Origin: JBAXGW01 sp037139195 | GTDB lineage: Bacteria > Bacteroidota > Bacteroidia > Bacteroidales > JAHJDW01 | Direction of reading: 5' to 3' | DNA length: 64,000 nt | Assembly: GCA_037139195.1 (NCBI GenBank) | Contig: JBAXGW010000008.1 | Span: 30,954-94,953 of the forward strand | Part shown: positions 51,361 to 60,900 of the stretch, piece by piece | Numbering within the stretch: position 1 is the first letter of the stretch | Layout of the letters: each line of letters starts with the position of its first letter | Translations under genes and position numbers: made by a program | The notes under the pieces: model-generated | The model's input: the letters and a program-made list of their open reading frames with translations, nothing else | What the model was told of the DNA's origin: nothing | Databases searched by the model: none

Positions 51361-51753
51361 ATGTTTAAAAAAGTTAGTCATATTAGTTTAATAGTTCTTC
51401 TCCTTGCTTATACAATGGGACTAACTATATATAAACACTACTGTGGCAGTGCTTTTGTAAATCAAACTGTTTTAGTGGAGCCTCACCGTTGTTGTGGTGA
51501 TGCTTGTACACATTGTCACGATGAAGTTAAACAGTTTAAAATAACCGATAGCTTTGAGAATTCTGATTTTAGTTTTAATATTAAATCAGAATTAAACCAA
51601 TTTTTTGAGCAATTATTTGTTCCAATTTCTGTGAATATTGCAACAATAAACCAAGTTTTTTCTAATTGCTTTTTCTATAAAGCTAAAATTTGCGAGAATA
51701 ATTCGCATCCCTCTAGTATTTCTTTCTCTTTTTTACAGTCATTTCGTTTATGA
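51361..51753 (+). CDS. Small Cys/His-rich exported protein (HYC/CC type) of the metal island
   Basis: 130 residues from ATG 51361; a frame from 51298 would add a non-coding-like leader. An N-terminal hydrophobic segment (SHISLIVLLLAYTMGLTIY) is followed by HYCGS, HRCCGDACTHCHDE (about residues 22-60), a dense set of thiol and imidazole ligands, and a more ordinary C-terminal half. It resembles the Bacteroidota family named HYC_CC_PP after these motifs, often found just before metal-linked TonB receptors, as here. A role in periplasmic copper handling is likely from context but untested. First gene of the plus-strand island. Confidence 0.8.
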   Translation: MFKKVSHISLIVLLLAYTMGLTIYKHYCGSAFVNQTVLVEPHRCCGDACTHCHDEVKQFKITDSFENSDFSFNIKSELNQFFEQLFVPISVNIATINQVFSNCFFYKAKICENNSHPSSISFSFLQSFRL

Positions 51754-51884
51754 TTTTTTTAATGCTATTTAATTATTTAATAAATAGATTGTTAAATAAT
51801 TAGATCCTATATTTTGCTTTTATTTTCAATTTTGCTTTGAAAATAAAATTCAATTTTTAAATTAAATGCATTAAAAAAACTAAG

Positions 51885-54272
51885 ATGACAAAATTTAAAA
51901 TACTAATAAGTTTTTTGTTGTTACTATTGTTTTATGTAACCACAAATGCTCAGACAATTAAAGGCAGAGTAGTTGAAATAGGAGACAAAAAAGAAAAACT
52001 TGCAATTGCAGGAGCTACAGTTGTTTGGATTGGAACAACACATGGAATAGGAACAGATTCTGACGGATACTTTCAAATTTCAAAAAGTGGAATTTCGGAC
52101 CAAAGATTGGTTGTTAGTTTTTTGGGCTATAAAAATGACACAATACCTGTTAAAAAAGAAGATGTTTACTTTGAAATTGTTATTGTACCATCATCTACTC
52201 AATTAAAAGGTGTTGTAATATCCGAAAATGCAGGCAGTTATATATCAAAAATGGATCCACGAAAGGTTGAAAATATAACTACTGGCGAGTTATATCGAGC
52301 CGCGTGTTGTAATCTTTCCGAGAGTTTTGAGACAAATGCATCAGTTGATGTATCGTATAGCGATGCCATAACTGGTGCAAAACAAATTCAAATGCTTGGA
52401 TTATCTGGAATATATAGTCAATTGCAAACCGAAAATATTCCTTTGCTTCGTGGAATGGCTTCTACTTATGGCTTAAATTATATTCCGGGCTCTTGGATGG
52501 AATCTATACAAATTTCTAAAGGGACATCTTCGGTAGTTAACGGATACGAATCAATTACAGGTCAGATAAATGTTGAATATAAAAAGCCTGCTACTAGCGA
52601 CAAGCTATTTGTGAATATTTATGCTAATGAGCATCAACGAATGGAAGCGAATGTGAATGTGGCTCATAATTTCTCCGAAAAATTTAGCACAATGCTTATG
52701 CTTCATGGCGATGACTTTCAAAATAAAATAAACAATGTAAATACAACACAAATAAATTCGGGAGGTCAAAAAGTTACTATGCCCGAAAACTTCATGGATT
52801 TGCCTTTGCTTCGCACGCTAAGTATTTTCAATCGTTGGGATTATATCAACAAAGGAAAATATGTTTCACGCTTCGGTATTAAATATATGAAAGAAGATAG
52901 AACTGGAGGAACAATAGATTTTAATAAAAATACATTTGAGCTTGATACGGCAAAAATTAATGCAAAAACTTTACCGTATGGATTTGGCTTAAAAACCGAA
53001 CGTGCCGAAGCATTTTGGAAAAATGGAATTATGTTTGCCAACAAACCTTATAAAAGTATAGGATTAATTGTTTCGGCTGTTTCACATAATCAAAGTGGTT
53101 TTTTTGGAGTTAATAATTATAGTGGACACGAACAAAGTTTATATGCAAATTTGATTTATCAGTCGATAATAAATAATACAAACCACAAGTTTAGCACTGG
53201 TTTTAGCTATTTGTATGATAAATATAGAGAAGCTTATGACCAAACTCAATTCCGATATATTTATCAGGTTGCAACGTATTTGCCAGGTGAAGCCGCTTCA
53301 ATGCATGATATAACTTCACTTTATGATTATAAGCGAGTAAAATACAATTGGGATAGAACAGAGTCGGTACCTGGTGCTTTCTTCGAATATACGTATACTC
53401 CATCTGCTAAATTTACTGCAATTGCTGGAATACGTGCTGATTATCATAATAAATATGGTGCTTTTGTAACTCCTCGCATAAATTTAAAATACAAAATAGA
53501 TTCAACTACTATTATCAGGGGTTCTGCTGGTTTAGGCTACAGAACAGCCAATATCATTGCAGAAAACATGTCGATACTAGCTAGTCAACGAATAATTGAA
53601 GTAGTTGGAAATTTAGATCAAGAAAAAGCAATTAATTTTGGTGTTAATTTGAGTAAGTCGTTCAAACTTTTTACTCGCAAAGCAGAATTTGATGTAGATG
53701 TGTATCGTACAAATTTCATGAATCAAGTGGTTGTAGATATGGATAAAGACCCAACAACAGTGTATTTTTATAATTTAGATGGAAAATCGTATGCTAATAG
53801 CTATCAAGTGCAGGTTTCGTTCGATCCTTTTAAAAGATTTACTACATTATTAGCATTTAGGATTAATGATGCAAAATCATCTTCAGATGGAATTGTTCAG
53901 CCAAAGCTTTTGCAAAACAAATATAAAGGTTTGGTTTCGTTATCTTATGAAACAAAATACGATAAATGGAAATTTGATTTAACAACTCAAATTATTGGAC
54001 CAGCAAGAATTTCGCCTCAAAGCAAAATGCCCGAAATTGTTCGCCGTGATTACCAAACAACACCTATTTACAGTTTGGTAAATGCACAAATAACTCGAAA
54101 ATTCAAATATTTTTCTGTATATTTAGGTGCAGAAAATGCATTAAATTATAAACAAAAAGATCCAATAACCGAACCTTTCATTCCGTATCATACTCATTTT
54201 GACACAACAATGGCTTGGGGTCCAATTATTGGAAGAACAGTATATGCAGGATTTAGGTTTTCAATTAAATAG
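51885..54272 (+). CDS. TonB-dependent receptor of the metal island
   Basis: 795 residues. Signal peptide to about 22 (FYVTTNAQ); carboxypeptidase-D-regulatory-like domain (about 23-105: IKGRVVEIGDKKEKLAIAGA, SFLGYKNDTIPV); plug (about 120-240) with YRAACCNLSESFETNASVDV, TGAKQIQMLGLSGIYSQL, YIPGSWMESIQISKGTSSVV and NGYESITGQINVEYKKP; beta barrel ending TVYAGFRFSIK. The adjacent Cys pair in ACCNLSESFE and the same plug motifs are frequent in receptors next to copper or other heavy-metal genes. It would import or bind a metal complex at the outer membrane. The stop codon TAG overlaps the left end of a dispersed repeat (54271-54394). Confidence 0.9.
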   Translation: MTKFKILISFLLLLLFYVTTNAQTIKGRVVEIGDKKEKLAIAGATVVWIGTTHGIGTDSDGYFQISKSGISDQRLVVSFLGYKNDTIPVKKEDVYFEIVIVPSSTQLKGVVISENAGSYISKMDPRKVENITTGELYRAACCNLSESFETNASVDVSYSDAITGAKQIQMLGLSGIYSQLQTENIPLLRGMASTYGLNYIPGSWMESIQISKGTSSVVNGYESITGQINVEYKKPATSDKLFVNIYANEHQRMEANVNVAHNFSEKFSTMLMLHGDDFQNKINNVNTTQINSGGQKVTMPENFMDLPLLRTLSIFNRWDYINKGKYVSRFGIKYMKEDRTGGTIDFNKNTFELDTAKINAKTLPYGFGLKTERAEAFWKNGIMFANKPYKSIGLIVSAVSHNQSGFFGVNNYSGHEQSLYANLIYQSIINNTNHKFSTGFSYLYDKYREAYDQTQFRYIYQVATYLPGEAASMHDITSLYDYKRVKYNWDRTESVPGAFFEYTYTPSAKFTAIAGIRADYHNKYGAFVTPRINLKYKIDSTTIIRGSAGLGYRTANIIAENMSILASQRIIEVVGNLDQEKAINFGVNLSKSFKLFTRKAEFDVDVYRTNFMNQVVVDMDKDPTTVYFYNLDGKSYANSYQVQVSFDPFKRFTTLLAFRINDAKSSSDGIVQPKLLQNKYKGLVSLSYETKYDKWKFDLTTQIIGPARISPQSKMPEIVRRDYQTTPIYSLVNAQITRKFKYFSVYLGAENALNYKQKDPITEPFIPYHTHFDTTMAWGPIIGRTVYAGFRFSIK

Positions 54273-54394
54273 AGTCTGTCCATAAACTCCGTACTCATCG
54301 TTGAAGTCGTGTTGCTCTTGAGTCATTTACAAACGTAAACTCCTCAATTTCAACACTTCCTTCGCCTCGATTACGAAGTCTATGAACAGCCTCT
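54271..54394. repeat. Dispersed inverted-repeat element, copy C (full length, 124 bp)
   Basis: Left end AGAGTCTGTCCATAAACTCC; the reverse complement of the right end reads AGAGGCTGTTCATAGACTTC, so the termini are inverted repeats matching at 16 of the first 20 positions. Reverse-complement relative of copy B. It begins two bases inside the TonB receptor stop codon and lies between it and copA. Confidence 0.85.
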
Positions 54395-54443
54395 GTTGCG
54401 TTTGAAAAATATATTGACCTTATAGACAAATACGAAATAGATT

Positions 54444-56639
54444 ATGTCAAATATAAAATTAAATATAAAAGTTTCAGGTATGTCATGCGCCTCATGTTCA
54501 ATGAGTGTGCAGACAATACTTGAACATATACCTGGCGTAAAATCTGCATTTGTTAATCTAGCTATGAATACAGTGCTTATTCATTATGACGATGAGAAAA
54601 CTTCTCTTTTTGAAATGAAGAAAGAACTCAAGAAAGCTGAATTTGATTTAATTTTGAATGATGAATATCAGACAGTAGAGAAATTAAGATTGAAAAAATT
54701 AAAATATCGCCTTTATGTTTCGATAGTATTTTCTTTGCCAATATTTGTGCTTTCTATGTTTTTTATGCATAGCATCGAAAATCTTCATAGCATCCTGCTA
54801 GTACTTTCAATCCCAGTAATTTTCTTTTCTGGAAAGGATTTCTATATTGCTGCTTATAAAAAAGCAAAGCAACTTTCGGCTAATATGGATACATTGGTGG
54901 CATTAAGCACTGGAATTGCATTTGTTTATAGTGCTTTTAATACATTGTTTCCCTATGCTTTTGAAGGAATGGGGACAGAAGTGTATTTTGAATCTTCAAC
55001 TGTAATTATTACGTTAATTATTGTTGGAAAATTTTTAGAAGAAAGAGCAAAATCAAATGCTTCAGCTGCAATTAAGAAGCTAATAAGCATTCAAACAAAA
55101 ACGATTTCGGTTACAAGAAAAGATACGCAAATAGAAATTGGAATTTCCGAAGTTAAAAAAAATGATGTTGTGCAGGTTAAGCCAGGCGATATAATTCCAG
55201 TAGATGGAATAATTTTATCAGGGATATCAAGCATAGATGAAAGTTCTATTTCCGGAGAGCCTATTCCAAAAGATAAATCTGAAGGAGATAAAGTTTTTTC
55301 TGGAACTATCAATCAAAATGGGGTATTAATTATTAAAGCCACCACAGCAGGAAGCAATACCGTGTTGTCTCAAATTATTGAGCAAATAGAATCGTCACAA
55401 TACAGCCGACCACCGATTCAAAAATTAGTTGATAAAGTTTCTTCATGGTTTGTGCCAACAGTATTGGTTTTGAGCATTATAACTTTTTGCTTATGGTATA
55501 TTTTTGGACCCGAACCCGTTTTGCATTATTCTATGTTAACTGCAATTTCGGTATTAATTATTGCTTGTCCTTGTGCACTTGGATTAGCAACTCCAACTGC
55601 ATTAACAGTTGGAATTGGCAAGGGTGCTGAAAATGGCATATTGATAAAAGACGCACAGAGCTTAGAATTAGCAAATAAAATTAATATAATTGCCATGGAT
55701 AAAACTGGAACGCTTACAGAAGGCATTCCATCTATTACTAGAGGCGAATTTTTGAGTCATACAAATTCAGATTTCTATGCTGCTATAATTTTTTCAATTG
55801 AAAATAAGTCGTCGCATCCTATTGCAAAGGCTTTAACTCAATATTTAAGTCTAAACTATACTGATATTCCTGAAATTACAGTAATTCAAAATATTCCGGG
55901 CATGGGAACTGTTGCCGATTTTAATAATGCAAAATATTTAATAGGCAATCTAAAATTAATGATGGCGAATAATATTCAAGTTCCTTCAGAAATTATTGAC
56001 AATGAAATTAATGATAGTACCAAAGTTTATTTTGCAGAAAATCAGAGTCTTATTGCATATTTTGAAATAGAAGATATTTTAAAGTTAGAAAGCATTAGTG
56101 CAATCAATTCATTAAAAAAGCTAGGTATTGAAATAGTAATGTTGACAGGTGATAGCGAAAATTCTGCTGCAAAAATCGCTAAGAAATTGGGCATTAACAG
56201 GTATTTTGCAGGAATTCTTCCTACAGAAAAGGTTGATTATATTAAACAACTTCAAATGAATAACAATGTAGTAGCAATGGTTGGCGATGGAATAAATGAT
56301 GCAGCTGCCATGAGTCAAGCTAATTTAAGTTTTGCTATGGCTACTGGTGCTGATATTGCTAAAGAAAGCGCAGGTATAACATTGCTTCGATCTAATATTA
56401 CAGATGTTTACAAATCAATAATTTTGTCACGCTATATTTTAAAGATTATTAAGCAAAATTTATTTTGGGCTTTTGCTTATAATGTGCTTTCAATACCAAT
56501 AGCAGCAGGTGTTTTATTTGCTTCCACTGGTTTGTTGCTAAGTCCTATGATAGCTGGAGCTGCAATGGCAATGAGTTCAGTGTCGGTAGTTTCTAATAGT
56601 CTTAGAATTAAAAATTTAAATATGAAACCAATATCCTGA
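54444..56639 (+). CDS. copA: Copper-type P1B ATPase CopA
   Basis: 731 residues. Exports Cu(I) (or Ag(I)) from the cytoplasm. One N-terminal HMA domain (about 4-70) with GMSCASC; eight membrane helices; the TGE-type actuator motif as SISGEP; the metal-site CPC at residues 375-377 (ACPCALGLATPTAL); phosphorylation Asp419 (DKTGTLTEG); SSHPIAKAL (the HP motif); MVGDGINDAAAM. In the last two helices NVLSIPIAAGVL and MAMSSVSVVSNSLRI carry the Cu(I)-ATPase signature residues (YN...P and MxxSS). All catalytic sites are intact. The gene is followed within 33 bp by an HMA chaperone gene. Confidence 0.97.
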   Translation: MSNIKLNIKVSGMSCASCSMSVQTILEHIPGVKSAFVNLAMNTVLIHYDDEKTSLFEMKKELKKAEFDLILNDEYQTVEKLRLKKLKYRLYVSIVFSLPIFVLSMFFMHSIENLHSILLVLSIPVIFFSGKDFYIAAYKKAKQLSANMDTLVALSTGIAFVYSAFNTLFPYAFEGMGTEVYFESSTVIITLIIVGKFLEERAKSNASAAIKKLISIQTKTISVTRKDTQIEIGISEVKKNDVVQVKPGDIIPVDGIILSGISSIDESSISGEPIPKDKSEGDKVFSGTINQNGVLIIKATTAGSNTVLSQIIEQIESSQYSRPPIQKLVDKVSSWFVPTVLVLSIITFCLWYIFGPEPVLHYSMLTAISVLIIACPCALGLATPTALTVGIGKGAENGILIKDAQSLELANKINIIAMDKTGTLTEGIPSITRGEFLSHTNSDFYAAIIFSIENKSSHPIAKALTQYLSLNYTDIPEITVIQNIPGMGTVADFNNAKYLIGNLKLMMANNIQVPSEIIDNEINDSTKVYFAENQSLIAYFEIEDILKLESISAINSLKKLGIEIVMLTGDSENSAAKIAKKLGINRYFAGILPTEKVDYIKQLQMNNNVVAMVGDGINDAAAMSQANLSFAMATGADIAKESAGITLLRSNITDVYKSIILSRYILKIIKQNLFWAFAYNVLSIPIAAGVLFASTGLLLSPMIAGAAMAMSSVSVVSNSLRIKNLNMKPIS

Positions 56640-56671
56640 AATAATTATATAAATCTTAAAACTATGAATAT

Positions 56672-56884
56672 ATGGAAATTTTAAAATTCAAAACCACTAT
56701 TAAATGCAATGGATGTTTGAGTAAAGTGGAAAAACCATTAAATAATTTTAGCGAAATTAAAAATTGGGATGTAGATTTAAACAATCCCGATAGAATTCTA
56801 ACAGTTGAAGCTGATAATGATATATCAGAGCAAATAATCGAAGAATTAGAAAAACTAGATTTTGAAATAGAAAAAATTAACTAA
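56672..56884 (+). CDS. HMA-domain copper chaperone (CopZ-like)
   Basis: 70 residues, a single HMA domain. FKTTIKCNGCLSKVEKPLNN has the CxxC metal site (CNGC) in the first loop, followed by IKNWDVDLNNPDRILTVEAD and a final strand KLDFEIEKIN. There is no signal peptide, so it is cytosolic and would hand Cu(I) to CopA. The gene lies 33 bp after copA and 14 bp before the lipoprotein HMA gene. Compared with CopZ it lacks the usual Met before the first Cys (KCNGC in place of MxCxxC) but is otherwise typical. Confidence 0.9.
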   Translation: MEILKFKTTIKCNGCLSKVEKPLNNFSEIKNWDVDLNNPDRILTVEADNDISEQIIEELEKLDFEIEKIN

Positions 56885-56898
56885 ATAAATTTTAAATT

Positions 56899-57261
56899 AT
56901 GAAAACACTAAAAACAATTGTATTATCTTTTTTGTTATTTTCTTTTGGCTTATTTGGCTGTGCACAAACTGCAGGAACTGTAGAAAAAACGTTTAAAACA
57001 TCTGGACAGTGTGGCATGTGCAAGGACCGAATTGAAAAAATGCTTGCGTATGAAAAAGGCATTGTATCATCAGATTTCAATGTTGAAACAAAGGAATTAA
57101 CCGTAAAATACAAATCGAACAAAACGAATGAAGCAGAAATAAAAAAAGCTGTTAGCAAGCTAGGTTACGACATTGACGATGTTATGGGCGACCAAGTAGC
57201 TTATGAAAAATTGCCTCCTTGTTGCAAAAAACCAAGCGATCCAAATCATGTAAAACATTAA
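56899..57261 (+). CDS. HMA-domain lipoprotein with Cys/His-rich tail
   Basis: 120 residues. The signal ends in the lipobox LFGC (Cys about 21), so the protein is lipid-anchored in the periplasm. HMA domain about 28-95: VEKTFKTSGQCGMCKDRIEK (CxxC as CGMC), GIVSSDFNVETKELTVKYKS, KLGYDIDD. The tail LPPCCKKPSDPNHVKH adds a Cys pair and two His. It is a probable periplasmic copper or other soft-metal binder that could feed the RND pump encoded downstream. It closes the first part of the island, with a terminator just after it. Confidence 0.9.
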   Translation: MKTLKTIVLSFLLFSFGLFGCAQTAGTVEKTFKTSGQCGMCKDRIEKMLAYEKGIVSSDFNVETKELTVKYKSNKTNEAEIKKAVSKLGYDIDDVMGDQVAYEKLPPCCKKPSDPNHVKH

Positions 57262-57269
57262 TTTAAATA

Positions 57270-57306
57270 GGGAAGTAGATTAAACATAAAATTACTTCCC
57301 TTTTTT
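57270..57306 (+). terminator. Terminator after the HMA lipoprotein gene
   Basis: Perfect 8-bp arms GGGAAGTA / TACTTCCC followed by TTTTTT. It divides the island into two transcription units. Confidence 0.85.
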
Positions 57307-57351
57307 ACCATAAATCAGCACGCATTATATAACGCTCATATTATGAAAGCT

Positions 57352-57397
57352 CTTCGACTACGCTCAGTCTGACAGTCACTCTGAGCGTTGTCGAAGT
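57352..57397. repeat. REP-like palindrome
   Basis: Arms CTTCGACTACGCTCAG and CTGAGCGTTGTCGAAG pair at 15 of 16 positions around TCTGACAGTCACT. The best-preserved member of the family (others at 62303, 13485; half copies near 12548 and 18778). Confidence 0.85.
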
Positions 57398-57471
57398 ATA
57401 AAATTGATTACAAAAAAAGCCCTTGCGGAATTTCAGGTTTTTTTTAAACCAATTTCTAATGTATAATTTTT

Positions 57472-57502
57472 TTGTATCGATTAATCAAATTTGATATATT
57501 TG
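57472..57502 (+). promoter_or_regulatory. Promoter of the second metal unit
   Basis: TTTG (57472-57475), exactly 19 bp, TATATTTG (57495-57502): the best consensus promoter in the window. The ATG of the next gene is only 5 bp after the -7 box, so the transcript may be leaderless or nearly so. Confidence 0.75.
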
Positions 57503-57506
57503 CCGT

Positions 57507-57806
57507 ATGAAAATTCTCTGTTATTTATTATCTATATATATAATTTGTTTGCTTGGTGTTCCTTGCCAAGATACATGTGATATGTCTGATAATCATAAAA
57601 CAGAAGAACCAACTAGCCATGATGAAAAAGATTGTCATCAATGTTCACCATTTTGCCATTGTAATTGTTGTCATGTAAATACAATTGTTAGTTTGAAAAT
57701 TATTTTAAATGCGATAGAAACCACACCATCTGTGTTTGTTAGCATTTATAAAGAAATACCTGTTAAAGATATTATCTTACATATTTGGCAACCGCCTAAG
57801 CTCTAG
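57507..57806 (+). CDS. DUF6660-type small Cys/His-rich exported protein
   Basis: 99 residues. N-terminal signal or anchor (MKILCYLLSIYIICLLGVPC) followed by a cluster of metal-ligand residues: CQDTCDMSDNH, HDEKDCHQCSPFCHCNCCHV (about residues 20-62). The C-terminal part ends IWQPPKL, the closing motif of the small DUF6660 family found next to CusA-type pumps in Bacteroidota. Function is unknown; the Cys/His cluster implies metal binding at the periplasmic side. Expected transcription start lies at or within a few bases of the ATG. First gene of the efflux unit, 123 bp before the pump gene. Confidence 0.85.
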   Translation: MKILCYLLSIYIICLLGVPCQDTCDMSDNHKTEEPTSHDEKDCHQCSPFCHCNCCHVNTIVSLKIILNAIETTPSVFVSIYKEIPVKDIILHIWQPPKL

Positions 57807-57830
57807 TCAATTTTATTGTTATTATTTTTT

Positions 57831-57856
57831 ATCTATATTGTTTTAGCAATATAGAT
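57831..57856 (+). other. Perfect hairpin between DUF6660 gene and pump gene
   Basis: Arms ATCTATATTG / CAATATAGAT (10 bp) around TTTTAG. No T-run follows, so an RNA-processing or stabilising stem is more likely than a terminator. Confidence 0.55.
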
Positions 57857-57929
57857 TAGACTGTGTTATTTCAGAAAATCTGATTAACAAGTAATTGTAA
57901 TTATTTTATTGATTAAAGTTTAAGTTATT

Positions 57930-60900
57930 ATGATAGAAGCAATAATTCGTTTTTCTATTAAAAACAAAATTATTATTGGTCTGTTTGTTTTGGCACTAGT
58001 TGTTTGGGGAGTTTTTTCATTGAAAGAATTACCTATTGACGCAGTTCCAGATATAACCAATAATCAGGTGCAAATTATTTCTGTAGCTCCAACGCTTGCA
58101 GCAAACGAGGTAGAACAGTTTATTACAGCACCTATAGAAGTTTCAGTTGCCAATATTCCCGACATAGTTGAGTTGCGCTCAATATCACGTTTGGGATTAT
58201 CCGTAGTAACCGTCGTTTTCAAAGACAACGTAGATATTTATTGGTCGAGGCAGCAAATTTCTGAACGTTTGAAAGAAGCCGAAAGAAATATTCCCGCTGG
58301 AGTTACCGAACCAGAAATGGCCCCTATTTCTACAGGTTTGGGCGAAATATACCAATATATCCTAAAAGTAAAACCTGGATTCGAGCATAAATATAATGCA
58401 ACTGAATTAAGAACTATCCAAGACTGGATTGTTCGTCGCGAAATGCTTGGTACGCCTGGCGTTGCCGATGTAAATAGTTATGGTGGTTTTCTGAAACAAT
58501 TTGAAATTGCAGTAAATCCAGATCAGCTAAAAAGTATGAATTTAAGCCTTTCTGATATTTTTTCAGCGCTAGAAAAAAACAATGAGAATACTGGCAGTGC
58601 TTATATCGACAAAAAACCCAATGCCTATTTTATCAGAGGATTAGGTTTGGTAAAGACATTAGAAGATATTGAGAATATAGTAGTTAAAAGCTCTGCAAAT
58701 GGAACTCCAATTTTAATTAGCGATGTGGCTAAAGTTCAGATTGGAACAGCTCCTCGATACGGCGCCTTTATTGTAGATACTACTGGCGAAGCAGTTGGGG
58801 GGGTTATTATGATGCTTAAGGGCAAAAACGCATCGCAAGTAATTGATGGTATTAAGGAAAAAATAAAAATAATTCAGAAGTCACTGCCAGAAGGTGTTTC
58901 TATTGAACCATTTATTGATAGAACAGATTTGGTAAATAGAGCCGTAGGAACAGTATCTACTAACTTAATAGAAGGTGGACTTATCGTTATCTTTATATTA
59001 GTTTTATTGCTTGGCAACTTCCGTGCAGGACTCATTGTTGCTTCAGTTATTCCATTAGCGATGCTTTTTGCAATTTCATTGATGAATCTTTTTGGCATTT
59101 CTGGAAATTTAATGAGTTTAGGGGCTATCGACTTTGGATTGATTGTAGATGGAGCTGTAATTATTGTTGAAAGCGTCGTCCATCGAATAACGCAAAGTAA
59201 AACTCATCATCAAGGAGTTAAAAAACTTAGTTCCGAACAAATGGATAATGAAGTCTTTGCCGCTGCTAAACGTATGATGAATTCGGCAACCTTTGGACAA
59301 GTAATAATTCTAATTGTGTATTTGCCAATTCTTGCATTAGTAGGTATTGAAGGCAAAATGTTCCGTCCTATGGCGCAAACAGTAAGTTTCGCAATACTTG
59401 GCGCATTAATTTTATCGCTTACTTATGTACCTGTTGCTTCTGCCTTATTCCTTAGCAAAAAAACAGAACGTAAAAGGAATATTGCCGATAAAATAATGGA
59501 TCGTATTAACCAACTATTCATGCCTTTGTTGGAAGTTTCATTAAAGCATAAAATCACGGTAGTTATTGTTTCAGTCGCTTTGTTCTTAGGAAGTTTTCTA
59601 GTATTTAATTCATTAGGCGGCGAGTTTATTCCGCAACTTGAAGAAGGCGATTTGGCTTCTGGCGTAATGACTTTGCAAGGAGGTTCGCTTTCTAATACCA
59701 TAGAAACTGTTGAAAAAGCGAATAAAATCTTAATGTCGAAGTTCCCTGAAGTGAAACATGCAATTTGCAAAATCGGGACTGGAGAAATTCCAACCGACCC
59801 TACTCCTATGGAAACTGGCGATTATATCATAGTGATGAAAGATAAAAGCGAGTGGACTTCAGCAAAAACCCGAGAAGAAATGATGGAGAAAATGCAAGAA
59901 GAGCTTTCTGTAATGAAAGGCGTTGTTTTCACATTACAACAGCCAATTCAAATGCGTTTTAACGAATTGATGACGGGTTCAAAACAAGATGTAGCTGTGA
60001 AAATTTTTGGTGATAATCTTGAAACACTTTCTCAAAAGGCAGAAGAAATAGAAAAAGTCATTAAAAATGTTGAAGGCGTTGAAGAAGTTGGAGTTGAACA
60101 AGTTACAGGTTCCGGGCAAGTTCAAGTTACCTATAATAGAAAGCTCATTGCTCAATATGGACTTAATATTTGCGATTTGAATGATATTTTAAAAACAGCT
60201 TTTGCAGGAAGTGCAGCTGGTGTAGTTTACGACGAAGAAAAACGCTTTGATTTAGTTGTCAGACTTGATAAAGAAAACCGTCAGGATTTGGATAATATTA
60301 AGAATCTTTTCGTTCCGTTACCAAACGGAGGTCAAATTCCACTTGAACAACTTGCAACTGTTGAAATTAAAACAGGAACTGCGCAAGTTTCTCGCGAAAG
60401 CACAAAACGTAGAATCACTGTAAGCTTTAATGTTAGAGGAAGAGATGTTGCCTCTATTATCAATGAAATAAGACCGTTGATTGATTCAAAGGTTAAACTT
60501 CCTGCTGGTTATTATGTTACTTATGGGGGACAATTCGAAAACCTTGTAGCTGCTAAAAACCGACTAGCAATTGCAGTTCCAGTAGCGCTATTATTAATTT
60601 TTGTGCTTTTATTTTTCTCATTTCGCTCGATAAAGCAAACCTTATTAATTTATTCGGCTGTTCCACTATCAGCAATTGGCGGAGTAATTGCACTTTACTT
60701 GCGCGATATGAATTTTAGCATTTCGGCTGGCATCGGTTTCATTGCCTTATTTGGCGTAGCGGTACTTAATGGCATTGTTCTCATTGCCGAATTTAACCGA
60801 CTAGAAATTGAAGAAGGTATTGCTGACATCTATGAACGCGTTCGCTTAGGAATTAAATCACGACTTCGTCCAGTTATAATGACAGCAACAGTTGCTTCTC

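Noticed and set aside
59423..59770. 115-codon minus-strand frame
   Set aside because: Antisense shadow within the RND pump gene.
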